Below are positions 25,713-35,010 of a stretch of 41,673 nucleotides of DNA, in pieces. The stretch is from an uncultured Oscillospiraceae bacterium (GTDB lineage: Bacteria; Bacillota; Clostridia; Oscillospirales; Oscillospiraceae): contig CANPXZ010000004.1 of the NCBI GenBank assembly GCA_947587485.1, forward strand, positions 1 through 41,673, given 5' to 3'. The position numbers and the translations under genes are program-made. Positions within the stretch are counted from its first letter, which is position 1. Each line of letters begins with the position of its first letter. The notes beneath the pieces are model-generated. The model was not told the DNA's origin. It searched no databases and was given only the letters and a program-made list of their open reading frames with translations.

Positions 25713-26687
25713 ATGCAAGTGAGTGCTGGTTTGGAAAACAGAAGGATTTTGGTCACTGGGGGAGCAGGCTTTGTTGGCACGAATGTGATTAGACGCCTCG
25801 CAGCAGAGAAAGCGACAGTGACGGGAACCTATCATAAGCATATGCCTCGCTTTCCAGTGGAAGGAGTAGAATATGTACAGGCCGATCTGACGCAAAAGGA
25901 GGATTGTCTCCGCGTGACAGCTGGAAAGGATGCAGTTGTGTTGACGGCGGCCTTTGTCGCGGGCGCTCAGGGTATGCTGGCAAAGCCTATGGGATTGGTC
26001 ACTGATACAGTCATTATGAATCTCCGCATGCTGGAATCGGCTTATGAAAACGGCGTGAAGAAGTGCATCTATATCAGCAGCGGCATGGTCTATCCGTTTT
26101 CTAAGGAACCGTTGACCGAAGATAAGGGCTATATAGGCGATCCCTTTGAAAAGTATTTTACTGGAGGGTGGAGCCGGCGTTTTGTAGAGATCGTATGCAG
26201 GATGTATGCGGAGAAGTTGCGCGCTATGAATATAACGGTTCTACGTATTGATAATCTGTATGGTCCCTGTGATAAATTTGAGCACGCGAAATCTCATGTT
26301 ATGGCGTCTCTGATTCGCAAGGCTGTTGAGCGGATGGATCCTTTTGAGGTATGGGGAGACGGCAAAGATTATAAAGACTTCATTTATGTGGAAGATCTAG
26401 CAGAAGGTATCGTCCTTGCGTTGAAAAAGGTGAGTGGATTTAACATCTACAACCTGGCATCCGGACGGAATGTAACGATCAATGACGCATTGAAGATCAT
26501 CCTCCGTTGTGCAGATTATGAAGACGCAAAGATCGTCTATAATGCGGACATGCCCACGATGATCCCATATAAAGTTCTATCAGTGGAGAAGGCACACAGA
26601 GAACTGGGGTTTGAGGCACGAACTTCATTGGAGGAAGGAATACAAAAAACGATTGATTGGTACCGGGAGCATCCGGCTTTAGACTGA
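25713..26687 (+). CDS. NAD-dependent epimerase/reductase (GDP-fucose synthase-like SDR)
   Basis: RILVTGGAGFVGTNVIRRLAAEKATVTGTYHKH...YISSGMVYPFSKEPLTEDKGY. Confidence 0.8.
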   Translation: MQVSAGLENRRILVTGGAGFVGTNVIRRLAAEKATVTGTYHKHMPRFPVEGVEYVQADLTQKEDCLRVTAGKDAVVLTAAFVAGAQGMLAKPMGLVTDTVIMNLRMLESAYENGVKKCIYISSGMVYPFSKEPLTEDKGYIGDPFEKYFTGGWSRRFVEIVCRMYAEKLRAMNITVLRIDNLYGPCDKFEHAKSHVMASLIRKAVERMDPFEVWGDGKDYKDFIYVEDLAEGIVLALKKVSGFNIYNLASGRNVTINDALKIILRCADYEDAKIVYNADMPTMIPYKVLSVEKAHRELGFEARTSLEEGIQKTIDWYREHPALD

Positions 26688-26708
26688 TATTTAGAAAGGT
26701 TGATCGAT

Positions 26709-27731
26709 ATGGCAACAAGAGCACTTATAACAGGTATAACGGGTATGGTCGGATCACATCTGGCGGACTTCCTGTTGGAAAAAACGAATTGGGAGGTATA
26801 TGGGGTCTGCCGATGGAGAAGCCCTATAGATAACGTATCTCACCTCATTGAACGTGTGAATCAAAAGGACAGGATCTATTTTGAATATGCTGATTTGAAT
26901 GATGCCGTCTCGCTTATCCATGTGATGGAAAAGGTCAAACCAGATTACATTTTTCATCTGGCTGCACAAAGCTATCCTTTGACTAGCTTTGATTCTCCCT
27001 TAGATACGCTGAACACGAATATTTTGGGCACATGCCGCTTGCTGGAGGCAGTCCGTGTTGCGGGTCTAGATCCGACTATCCATGTCTGCGCATCCTCTGA
27101 GGTTTTTGGAAAGATCCCACCGGAAAAGAAGCCGGAGACGGGCATTCACGAGGACTGCCCATTCCATCCGGCATCTCCTTATGCAATCTCCAAAGTGGGG
27201 ACAGATCTGTTGGGACGGTATTATGCAGAGGCATATGGGCTAAAAGTCATGACGACTCGTATGTTCACGCATACAGGGCCTCGCCGTGGAGATGTGTTCC
27301 ATGAGTCTACTTTTGCTAAGCAGATTGCTATGATTGAGAAAAGACTGATCGAACCTGTAGTCAAAGTGGGGAATCTCAAATCCTTGCGAACCTACGCGGA
27401 TGTTCGGGATGCGGTGAGAGCGTATTATATGCTGGTTACGGTCAATCCAATTCCCGGGGAGTATTATAATATCGGAGGCAGCTATACTTGTACGGTGGGT
27501 GACACGCTCAATACGTTGCTTTCTTTCTCTCCCATGGGACAGAGCATCCGGATCGAGGTCGATCCGGAACGGCTGCGTCCCATCGATGCGGATCTGCAGG
27601 TACCGGACTGCACTAAGTTCAAAAAACATGCCGGCTGGGAACCAGAAATCCCTTACGAAAAGACGATGCTAGATCTTCTGGATTACTGGCGTGAGCGTAT
27701 TAACAGGGGAGAACAGTTCCTGACAAGATAA
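26709..27731 (+). CDS. GDP-mannose (or GDP-heptose) 4,6-dehydratase-like SDR
   Basis: RALITGITGMVGSHLADFLLEKTNWEVYGVCRWRSPIDN...HLAAQSYPLTSFDSPLDTLNTNILGTCRLLEAVR...SPYAISKVGTDLLG. Confidence 0.8.
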   Translation: MATRALITGITGMVGSHLADFLLEKTNWEVYGVCRWRSPIDNVSHLIERVNQKDRIYFEYADLNDAVSLIHVMEKVKPDYIFHLAAQSYPLTSFDSPLDTLNTNILGTCRLLEAVRVAGLDPTIHVCASSEVFGKIPPEKKPETGIHEDCPFHPASPYAISKVGTDLLGRYYAEAYGLKVMTTRMFTHTGPRRGDVFHESTFAKQIAMIEKRLIEPVVKVGNLKSLRTYADVRDAVRAYYMLVTVNPIPGEYYNIGGSYTCTVGDTLNTLLSFSPMGQSIRIEVDPERLRPIDADLQVPDCTKFKKHAGWEPEIPYEKTMLDLLDYWRERINRGEQFLTR

Positions 27732-27771
27732 CGAATTCCGCAAAAGAAGAGATATAGAGAGGAAAACACCC

Positions 27772-28785
27772 ATGATCATTACCCAGACGCCCTTCCGGGT
27801 CTCGTTCTTCGGTGGAGGAACAGACTTTCCGGCATTTTATGAAAAATATGGCGGACAGGTTTTGTCTACCAGCATCAATAAGTACTGCTATATCACGGTG
27901 CGTCATCTCCCGCCGTTTTTTGAGTATTCAAACAGCGTAATGTATTCTCAGATAGAGCGAGTAAAAAATATTGCTGATATTGAACATCCGGCGGTAAGGG
28001 AAGCTATGAAATTCTTGGATATGCATGAACTATCCATTATTTATGATGCAGATCTTCCGGCTCGGACAGGGTTGGGAACAAGCAGTTCTTTTGCTGTTGG
28101 CCTGTTGCTGGCTTTTCATTCTTTGAAAGGAAAGTATGCAGACAAAAAGCGTCTGGCGGATGAGGCAATTTATTTGGAACGCGCACTGTGTAATGAGAGC
28201 GGTGGCCTTCAGGATCAGATTGCAGTTGCATACGGGGGACTTAATAAGATCATCTTTAATTCCAGCGGCTATAGAGTGCAGCCGGTGGTGGTAAATGATG
28301 AAAATAAGAAAGCGTTGGACGAAAATCTGATGCTGTTCTTTACGGGCATTTCCAGGTATTCATTCTCTATTCAAGCAGAGCATGAGAGAAATTTGGAGGT
28401 AAAGAACCGGCAGCTTCTCCAAATGAAGGATCTGGTAGATGAGGCGGAAATGGCGCTGGTGGAGGGAAGAGTAGATGATTTTGGCAGCCTGTTAGAGCAG
28501 GAATGGCAGTTGAAGCGGGAGATTAATGGCAGTGTAACGAATCCTGCGATAGATAGCTATTATGCCCGGGCCAGGAAGGCAGGCGCTCTAGGAGGAAAAC
28601 TTCTTGGGGCAGGCGGTGGAGGTTTTCTTCTGCTTTATGCGAAGAAAGAGAAGCAAGATTCGGTTCGTGAAGCTCTTTCTGAATTGCTGGAGATTCCGTT
28701 CGGATTTGAGACCGGAGGCGCTAAAGTCTTGTACTATATGCCGGAGAGCTATGTCCTGCCTTGGGAGAGGGAGGCAAAAGGATGA
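27772..28785 (+). CDS. hddA: D-glycero-D-manno-heptose 7-phosphate kinase-like GHMP kinase (copy 2)
   Basis: MIITQTPFRVSFFGGGTDFPAFYEKYGG, LPARTGLGTSSSFAVGLLLAFHSLKGKY, GGKLLGAGGGGFLLLY. Confidence 0.85.
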   Translation: MIITQTPFRVSFFGGGTDFPAFYEKYGGQVLSTSINKYCYITVRHLPPFFEYSNSVMYSQIERVKNIADIEHPAVREAMKFLDMHELSIIYDADLPARTGLGTSSSFAVGLLLAFHSLKGKYADKKRLADEAIYLERALCNESGGLQDQIAVAYGGLNKIIFNSSGYRVQPVVVNDENKKALDENLMLFFTGISRYSFSIQAEHERNLEVKNRQLLQMKDLVDEAEMALVEGRVDDFGSLLEQEWQLKREINGSVTNPAIDSYYARARKAGALGGKLLGAGGGGFLLLYAKKEKQDSVREALSELLEIPFGFETGGAKVLYYMPESYVLPWEREAKG

Positions 28786-29420
28786 AGCAAAGTACTGAAT
28801 ATATTGTCCAAAAATATATCGAGAGGCACAGCTTCGTAGAGGAACTGAAGGAAAAGCTATGCGAAGCCGTGGAGATTTTAGAGACCTCCTATCAGAAGGG
28901 CGGCAAGCTGCTAATTTGTGGAAACGGCGGAAGCTGTGCGGATGCTAGTCATATTGTTGGTGAACTGATGAAACCGTTTCGGATCTCGCGTCCGCTGGAT
29001 CGGAGAACGCGGTCAGCTTTGTTGAAACAAGGTGTGCCTTGTCTGGCAGAGATGTTAAAGGGGGCATTGCCGGCAGTCGACCTGGGGGCACAGGCGGCGC
29101 TCATCACAGCACAGCTCAATGATGTGGGAGCAGACTTTATCTATGCGCAGCAGGTCATCGGATATGGCTGCCCGGGTGATGTACTTTTAGGCATCAGCAC
29201 TTCGGGGAACTCAAAGAACATATTGTATGCTGGCGTTGCAGCTAATGCTAAGGGAATGAAGACCATTGGACTGACTGGAAAGTCCGGGGGTAAAATGGGG
29301 AAGTTTTTTGATGTGCTCCTCTGTGCGCAGGCTGAAGACACAGAAGATATTCAGGATATGCATAGCGTTATCTATCACCTGCTGTGTGCGGCAGTAGAAA
29401 ATGAGTTTTGGGGAGAATAA
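28782..29420 (+). CDS. gmhA: Phosphoheptose isomerase-like SIS protein (copy 2, with internal insertion)
   Basis: KLLICGNGGSCADASHIVGELMKPF...GISTSGNSKNILYAGVAANAKGMKTIGLTG; ATGA overlap with hddA stop. Confidence 0.75.
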   Translation: MKQSTEYIVQKYIERHSFVEELKEKLCEAVEILETSYQKGGKLLICGNGGSCADASHIVGELMKPFRISRPLDRRTRSALLKQGVPCLAEMLKGALPAVDLGAQAALITAQLNDVGADFIYAQQVIGYGCPGDVLLGISTSGNSKNILYAGVAANAKGMKTIGLTGKSGGKMGKFFDVLLCAQAEDTEDIQDMHSVIYHLLCAAVENEFWGE

Positions 29421-29569
29421 AAACTGTTGCGACGGACATATGGAAGACGCACGTTTGGCATAATGGTATTTATTCAGATGGATGAATTGGATGGAGGTTA
29501 AATATGCTGTGCATTATATTCACATGAAGTATAATGGCAGATTCGCTTTGGTGAACTAAGGAGAGAATT

Positions 29570-31072
29570 ATGAATATTCAAGCGGAGAATGGTGTTTTGC
29601 AAAGAGAAAAGAAGATAGGGAGACTTTGGATCGGCGCTTTTTTTTCTGTGCTCTTTGTAATTATTTATGTTTTTTTCCGATACGTACATCCAATCGTTCC
29701 ATGGAATGGGGACGATTGGCGCACAGTAATGGAATGGGGTATACCGTATATCCCGTATAAAGTAAATTATGTTATTGTTAATTACAACATAATTCTCAAC
29801 TTTTTGGGCCCGCTGTTTGGTGATATAGCCGCATTTGTGATCTACCCCATAACGGGAGATTATGTGGGGGCGCTTATTGCTGCCAATGCGCTGGCAAAAG
29901 CGTTGTTTATTACTATATTGTTATTTGCAGTTTGGAAGTTTCTGAACGTGGTGACAGGAAATGAGAAAATTTCGCTGACCGGAACCATGCTGTTTCTTTT
30001 TATATCGTTTGTGATCTTGAAGGGAGCGTACTTGAGTCAGCATCTATATTGGGAGTATGATATGTGTACTGTGTATGCATATAGTATTCCCAGTTATTGT
30101 GCGGTTGCGTTCTCGCTATATATGATCAACAGGTACATTACGGACAAACAATTCAAGTTGAATTTGAAAACCACATTTGCGCTTGCAGGCGCATATTTTG
30201 TGATGTTTTCTTTTTTTAATGCGTCAGTATTTATTACGATTGTTGCTGTTACCATACTGCTTTACGATATGATTGCGCATAGGCGCTTTTTTGCCACGCT
30301 TCGGGATAATTGGTTTTATGTCGTTATCTTGGCGTTGTTCCCTTTGAAATTCTACGAAGAGTTTCTGAGAACATTTGCTACTGGGTATTTTTCTGCACCT
30401 TCAGAAGTGATAGAAAAGTTTAAGATTTCATTGCTCTCTCTCCTGCGTTTGATCAAACAAACGAATGGGCTGTTTAAGGCTGTTACAGTTTTAGGCTTGT
30501 GTGGTGTGTTTTTTCTTGCGGTCAGGGAAAGAAAGACATACGATCGTGATAAGTGCGGAGTTTGGGTCAAACTGTTTGTAATCTTGTTTGTCTCTCTCAT
30601 CGCAGTAGCACTGTTTTTTGCCATGTTTGGTGTTGTGTCCATCCAATACATTGTTATGGAAGACGGAAGGTTTCGTGTAGATGCAATGTTTGTGCTTCTG
30701 TTCTCGGTGATCCTTTTTGTTGTATTGCTATGGTCACTTTTAATGCAAAAAAATAGCCGGATTACGGTTCTGCTTCCTGTTTTGATGTGCATGATGTTAA
30801 ATGCAATCGTATATCCGTATAAGGCGTATTCTGAGTCGTATTACGAAGATACTACGGCGAAGCAAAAATACACTATTATGAGTGAAGTGGTGGAGGAAGC
30901 ATGCAAAAAAGATGTAAGAGGCGAGGATAATTTAGTGGTTCATATGCCAGCTTATGGTCATTACATGACAGATATAATGGGGTGGGTGTTGTATAGCCAC
31001 AATTTAACAGACAGATCATTGGACATTCAATTCCAATATAATGCTGAATTTGGAGATTTGTGGTTTGAATGA
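29570..31072 (+). CDS. Polytopic membrane protein, possible GT-C glycosyltransferase (GtrII-like)
   Basis: Multiple TM segments, PWNGDDWRTVMEWG acidic loop after TM1. Confidence 0.5.
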   Translation: MNIQAENGVLQREKKIGRLWIGAFFSVLFVIIYVFFRYVHPIVPWNGDDWRTVMEWGIPYIPYKVNYVIVNYNIILNFLGPLFGDIAAFVIYPITGDYVGALIAANALAKALFITILLFAVWKFLNVVTGNEKISLTGTMLFLFISFVILKGAYLSQHLYWEYDMCTVYAYSIPSYCAVAFSLYMINRYITDKQFKLNLKTTFALAGAYFVMFSFFNASVFITIVAVTILLYDMIAHRRFFATLRDNWFYVVILALFPLKFYEEFLRTFATGYFSAPSEVIEKFKISLLSLLRLIKQTNGLFKAVTVLGLCGVFFLAVRERKTYDRDKCGVWVKLFVILFVSLIAVALFFAMFGVVSIQYIVMEDGRFRVDAMFVLLFSVILFVVLLWSLLMQKNSRITVLLPVLMCMMLNAIVYPYKAYSESYYEDTTAKQKYTIMSEVVEEACKKDVRGEDNLVVHMPAYGHYMTDIMGWVLYSHNLTDRSLDIQFQYNAEFGDLWFE

Positions 31073-31148
31073 AAATCCTACGCTATAATGAACGGAATAA
31101 TTTTATGGATTTGCATAGGCATGCGGGCCTTTGAGGAGTGGAGGAATA

Positions 31149-32096
31149 ATGAAGATAAGCGTAACAATCCCAAGCTATAATGAGGAAAAAAGTGTGCGGC
31201 TGATGTATGAGCGGCTGACGAGGGTTTTTGCAGAGAAACTTCCTCAGTATGATTATGAAATCATCTTTGTGGACGACTGTTCCCCGGATAATACGCGGGA
31301 AGAGATCCGAAAGCTTTGCGCCGAGGACAAGCGTGTAAAAGGTGTCTTTAACGCGAGAAATTTTGGCTTTAACCGCAACGTGTTCGCTTCCTTGCTCTAC
31401 GGCGACGGTGATGCCACCTTCATGCTCTTCGGCGATTTGCAGGATCCGCCGGAGATGCTGCCGCAATTTGTGGCTGAGTGGGAGAAGGGCCATAAGGTGG
31501 TCGTGGGGCAGAAGACAAAGAGCGCTGAGCCATGGCTGATGTATACCCTGCGCACCTTATATTACAACGTGATCGGCCGACTGGCGGATTCCGGGCAGAT
31601 CCAACATTTCAACGGCTATGGGTTGTATGACCGGGTGTTTATCAATGCCATGCGGCTGATAGATGACCCGAATCCCTATCTGAAAGGCCTTGTCTCTGAG
31701 TTCGGGATGAACATCAAGGTGCTCCAGTATGAACAGGCGGAAAGCATGCGGGGCAAATCCGGCTTCAACTTTATGAAGTATTATGATGTAGCGATGCTTG
31801 GTATCACATCCTATACCAAGATCCTCATGCGGATTGCCACGTTTTTGGGGGCGGGGTTGGGGATAATCAGCGCATTCCTGGCCTTGTTTGTACTTATCAG
31901 CAAATTGATGAACTGGAATACCTACCCCTACGGTACGGCAGCAATTCTCATTGGCGTTTTCGCGATCGGCGCGGTGCAGCTGTTTTTCATGGGGATCCTG
32001 GGCGAGTACATATTGAGCATCAATACGCGGACGATGCGCCGGCCGCTGGTGGTAGTGGGTGAAAAGATTAACTTTGAAGAGGACAAGCAGGAATGA
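31149..32096 (+). CDS. Polyprenyl-phosphate glycosyltransferase, GT2 with two C-terminal TM (GtrB/ArnC-like)
   Basis: MKISVTIPSYNEEKSVRLMYERL...IIFVDDCSPDNTREEIRKL...FGDLQDPPEMLPQF; C-term GILGEYILSINTRTMRRPLVVV. Confidence 0.85.
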   Translation: MKISVTIPSYNEEKSVRLMYERLTRVFAEKLPQYDYEIIFVDDCSPDNTREEIRKLCAEDKRVKGVFNARNFGFNRNVFASLLYGDGDATFMLFGDLQDPPEMLPQFVAEWEKGHKVVVGQKTKSAEPWLMYTLRTLYYNVIGRLADSGQIQHFNGYGLYDRVFINAMRLIDDPNPYLKGLVSEFGMNIKVLQYEQAESMRGKSGFNFMKYYDVAMLGITSYTKILMRIATFLGAGLGIISAFLALFVLISKLMNWNTYPYGTAAILIGVFAIGAVQLFFMGILGEYILSINTRTMRRPLVVVGEKINFEEDKQE

Positions 32097-33487
32097 GCGT
32101 AAAGGACACATTGCTGTCGATCGCCAAGAGCTGGTGTGAGCCGGAGGGAAAGGTGCACAGCACAGCGGAGATATTGGAGTGGGTGCGGGAGCGGAACGAA
32201 AATACGTATGTCTCCATCCGGCCCATATCTCTGGAGCAGTGCGAGCCATGGTACTATGACAGGCAGAGCGGGTGCATCCAGAACCGGAACCTGAGCTTTT
32301 TCCAGATCACGGGGATGCGACAGGAGCGGCAGGACGGCACGGTGCAGACCCAGCCCATCATCCTGCAGGAGGAGATCGGCTTTCTGGGGGTGCTGTGCCG
32401 GGAGATCGACGGCGTGATGCATTTTCTCATGCAGGCGAAGATCGAGCCGGGAAACGTGAACTGCGTGCAGATCTCCCCGACGATCCAGGCGACGCTGAGC
32501 AACTTCACCCGCAAGCACGGGGGGGTATCTCCTCCTTACCTGGAGTACTTCCTGAATTCCAATAAGTATGAGGTAGTGGTGGATCAGATCCAGTCGGAGC
32601 AGTCGGCGCGGTTTTACAAAAAGCGCAACCGGAACATCATGATCCGTGTGGAGGAAGAGGTGCCGGTACTGCCCAGCCACTGCTGGATGACGCTGGGGCA
32701 GATCAAGCGTCTGATGCGCCAGGACAACCTGGTGAACATGGACACGCGCACGGTGCTGTCCTGCATCCCGTACGCCAAGCTGCAGCTCACCGAGCGGGAG
32801 CTGCTGGATCTGTCGGAGCAGTTTCACGATATGCCGCTGTTCCGCTCCCTGTTTATCCGCACGGGTGAGGACGCTCTGCCCCGGATGTACCAGCGGCTGA
32901 ACAACTACAAAATGTTCGAATCGTTCAAGCAGGATCTGGTGCCGCTGCACGAGCTGACAAACTGGGAGATGCGGGGCAGCGAGTTGGTGTGCAAAGAGCC
33001 ATATCCCTTCCGGGTGCTGTTTTGCGATATCTCCATAGAGGGCCGGGAGGTGCGGCACTGGACGCAGCCGTTGTTTGCTGCCAACGGCATAGCCCTGTTC
33101 GGCCTGTTGTGCTGTGAGATCGACGGGGTGCTGAATTTCCTCGTCCAGTTCAAGCAGGAGATCGGCGTGTTCGACACGGTGGAGCTGGGCCCGACGGTGC
33201 AGCAGGAGGCTGGCACGGCGCCGGCGGAGGACGACATCCTGCGGCTGTTCCGGGAGCGTCTGGAGCGGGGCGAAGGGGTCATGTTCGACCACCTGATGAG
33301 CGAGGAGGGCGGCCGGTTTTACCATGAGCAGAACCGGAACGTGATCCTGCGGGTGAAGGAGGAGGAAATGCCGGTACTGCCGGAGGGGTATTTCTGGCTG
33401 GATCACCGTTCGCTCAACGAGATGCTGCAGATCAACAACATACTGAACATTCAGCTGCGGAATCTGCTGTCACTGTTGGAGGCGTGA
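32093..33487 (+). CDS. NDP-hexose 2,3-dehydratase (EvaA/TylX3 family)
   Basis: Internal duplication: VVVDQIQSEQSARFYKKRNRNIMIRVEEEVPVLP and VMFDHLMSEEGGRFYHEQNRNVILRVKEEEMPVLP. Confidence 0.8.
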   Translation: MSVKDTLLSIAKSWCEPEGKVHSTAEILEWVRERNENTYVSIRPISLEQCEPWYYDRQSGCIQNRNLSFFQITGMRQERQDGTVQTQPIILQEEIGFLGVLCREIDGVMHFLMQAKIEPGNVNCVQISPTIQATLSNFTRKHGGVSPPYLEYFLNSNKYEVVVDQIQSEQSARFYKKRNRNIMIRVEEEVPVLPSHCWMTLGQIKRLMRQDNLVNMDTRTVLSCIPYAKLQLTERELLDLSEQFHDMPLFRSLFIRTGEDALPRMYQRLNNYKMFESFKQDLVPLHELTNWEMRGSELVCKEPYPFRVLFCDISIEGREVRHWTQPLFAANGIALFGLLCCEIDGVLNFLVQFKQEIGVFDTVELGPTVQQEAGTAPAEDDILRLFRERLERGEGVMFDHLMSEEGGRFYHEQNRNVILRVKEEEMPVLPEGYFWLDHRSLNEMLQINNILNIQLRNLLSLLEA

Positions 33488-33488
33488 G

Positions 33489-34457
33489 ATGAGAATCGGA
33501 ATACTGGGGACATCGGATATAGCGTGCCGGCGATTTCTGCCGGCGCTGAAAAAGTGTGCAAATCTGACATACGCGGGCGTGGCCAGCCGGACGCCGGAGA
33601 AGGGAAAGCCGTTTCAGGAGCAGTACGGCGGGCAGATCTACGACGGGTATGACGCGCTTTTGGCGGACGAGAGCATCGGGGCGGTATATGTGCCGCTGCC
33701 GCCGGCGCTCCACTGTCAGTGGGCAAAAAAGGCCCTGGAGGCGGGAAAGCATGTGCTGTTGGAAAAGCCCTTTGCCACCAGTCCGGAGCAGACGGAGACT
33801 CTTCTGACGCTGGCGGAGGAGAAGAACCTTGCGGTGCATGAAAACTATATGTTCCTTTACCACCGGCAGCTGGCGCTGATAAAGCGCTATATCGAATCCG
33901 GCGAGCTGGGGCAGCTGCGGCTGCTGCGGATGGCGTTCGGCTTTCCCAAGCGGGAGGGGAACGACTTTCGCTATAACCGGGAGCTGGGCGGCGGCGCGCT
34001 GCTGGACTGCGGCGGGTATCCGGTACGGCTGGCCCAGGAACTGCTGGGCGGCAGCGCCCGGGTGACCCAGGGCCGGCTTGTGGAGCCGGAGGGGTATGAG
34101 GTAGATCTTTACGGCAGCGCGGTGCTGGAAAACAACGAGGGGCTGTGCGCCCAGGTGTCCTTTGGTATGGACAACGCCTACCAGTGTCAGCTGGAGGTGT
34201 GGGGAAGCAAGGCCACGCTGATCGCCCCGCGGATCTTCACGGCGGGGGCTGACCTTGCCCCGCGCCTGATCTTGCGCGGTGCCGGGGGCGAGACCGTGAC
34301 GGATGTCGAGCCGGACGACCAGTTCCTGCACTCTATAGAGCGGTTCATGCAGAGTGTGGAGGACGAAAACGTCCGGAAGCAGATGCGCCAGGCCATCCGC
34401 CGGCAGAGCCAGGCGGTGGACGCGATCCGGCAAGGAGGAGAGAGAAAATGCGAGTGA
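33489..34457 (+). CDS. Gfo/Idh/MocA-family oxidoreductase (NDP-hexose 3-ketoreductase candidate)
   Basis: MRIGILGTSDIACRRFLPALKK...YVPLPPALHCQWAKKALEAGKHVLLEKPFATS. Confidence 0.85.
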   Translation: MRIGILGTSDIACRRFLPALKKCANLTYAGVASRTPEKGKPFQEQYGGQIYDGYDALLADESIGAVYVPLPPALHCQWAKKALEAGKHVLLEKPFATSPEQTETLLTLAEEKNLAVHENYMFLYHRQLALIKRYIESGELGQLRLLRMAFGFPKREGNDFRYNRELGGGALLDCGGYPVRLAQELLGGSARVTQGRLVEPEGYEVDLYGSAVLENNEGLCAQVSFGMDNAYQCQLEVWGSKATLIAPRIFTAGADLAPRLILRGAGGETVTDVEPDDQFLHSIERFMQSVEDENVRKQMRQAIRRQSQAVDAIRQGGERKCE

Positions 34458-35005
34458 CAGAGCTGGCCCTTCCAGGGGTGAAGATCATAGAGCCCACCTA
34501 TTTTGAGGACTACCGGGGCTATTACTGCGAAACCTATTCCAAGCGGACGCTGGCGGAATACGGGATCGACTGCGAGTTTGTCCAGGACAACCATTTCCTG
34601 TGCCTGGAGCGGGGCACGATCCGGGGCATCCACTTTCAGAATGATCCCCATGCTCAGGCAAAGCTGATCCGGTGCACCCGGGGCAGTCTGCTGGATATTG
34701 CGGTGGATCTGCGGAAGGGCTCGCCCACCTATTTGCAGTGGTGCTCTGTGATTTTGAGCGCAGAGAACCGAAAGCAGCTGTTCATTCCCCGGGGATTCGG
34801 GCATGTGTGTATGTCGCTGGTGGACAACACGGAGGGGCAGTATAAGGTGGACAACTTGTACGCGCCGGCGTATGACAGGGCGATAGCGTGGAACGATTCG
34901 CAGATCGCCATAGCCTGGCCGGACATCAAGGCGGTGGTGTCCCCAAAGGACGTGAAGGCGCCCACGCTGGCGGAGAGCGACGTGAACTTCCGGTACGCGG
35001 GGTGA
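34448..35005 (+). CDS. dTDP-4-dehydrorhamnose 3,5-epimerase-like (RmlC copy 1)
   Basis: IIEPTYFEDYRGYYCETYSKRTLAEYGI...RGTIRGIHFQNDPHAQAKLIRCTRG...GFGHVCMSL. Confidence 0.85.
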   Translation: MRVTELALPGVKIIEPTYFEDYRGYYCETYSKRTLAEYGIDCEFVQDNHFLCLERGTIRGIHFQNDPHAQAKLIRCTRGSLLDIAVDLRKGSPTYLQWCSVILSAENRKQLFIPRGFGHVCMSLVDNTEGQYKVDNLYAPAYDRAIAWNDSQIAIAWPDIKAVVSPKDVKAPTLAESDVNFRYAG

Positions 35006-35010
35006 GCGGG

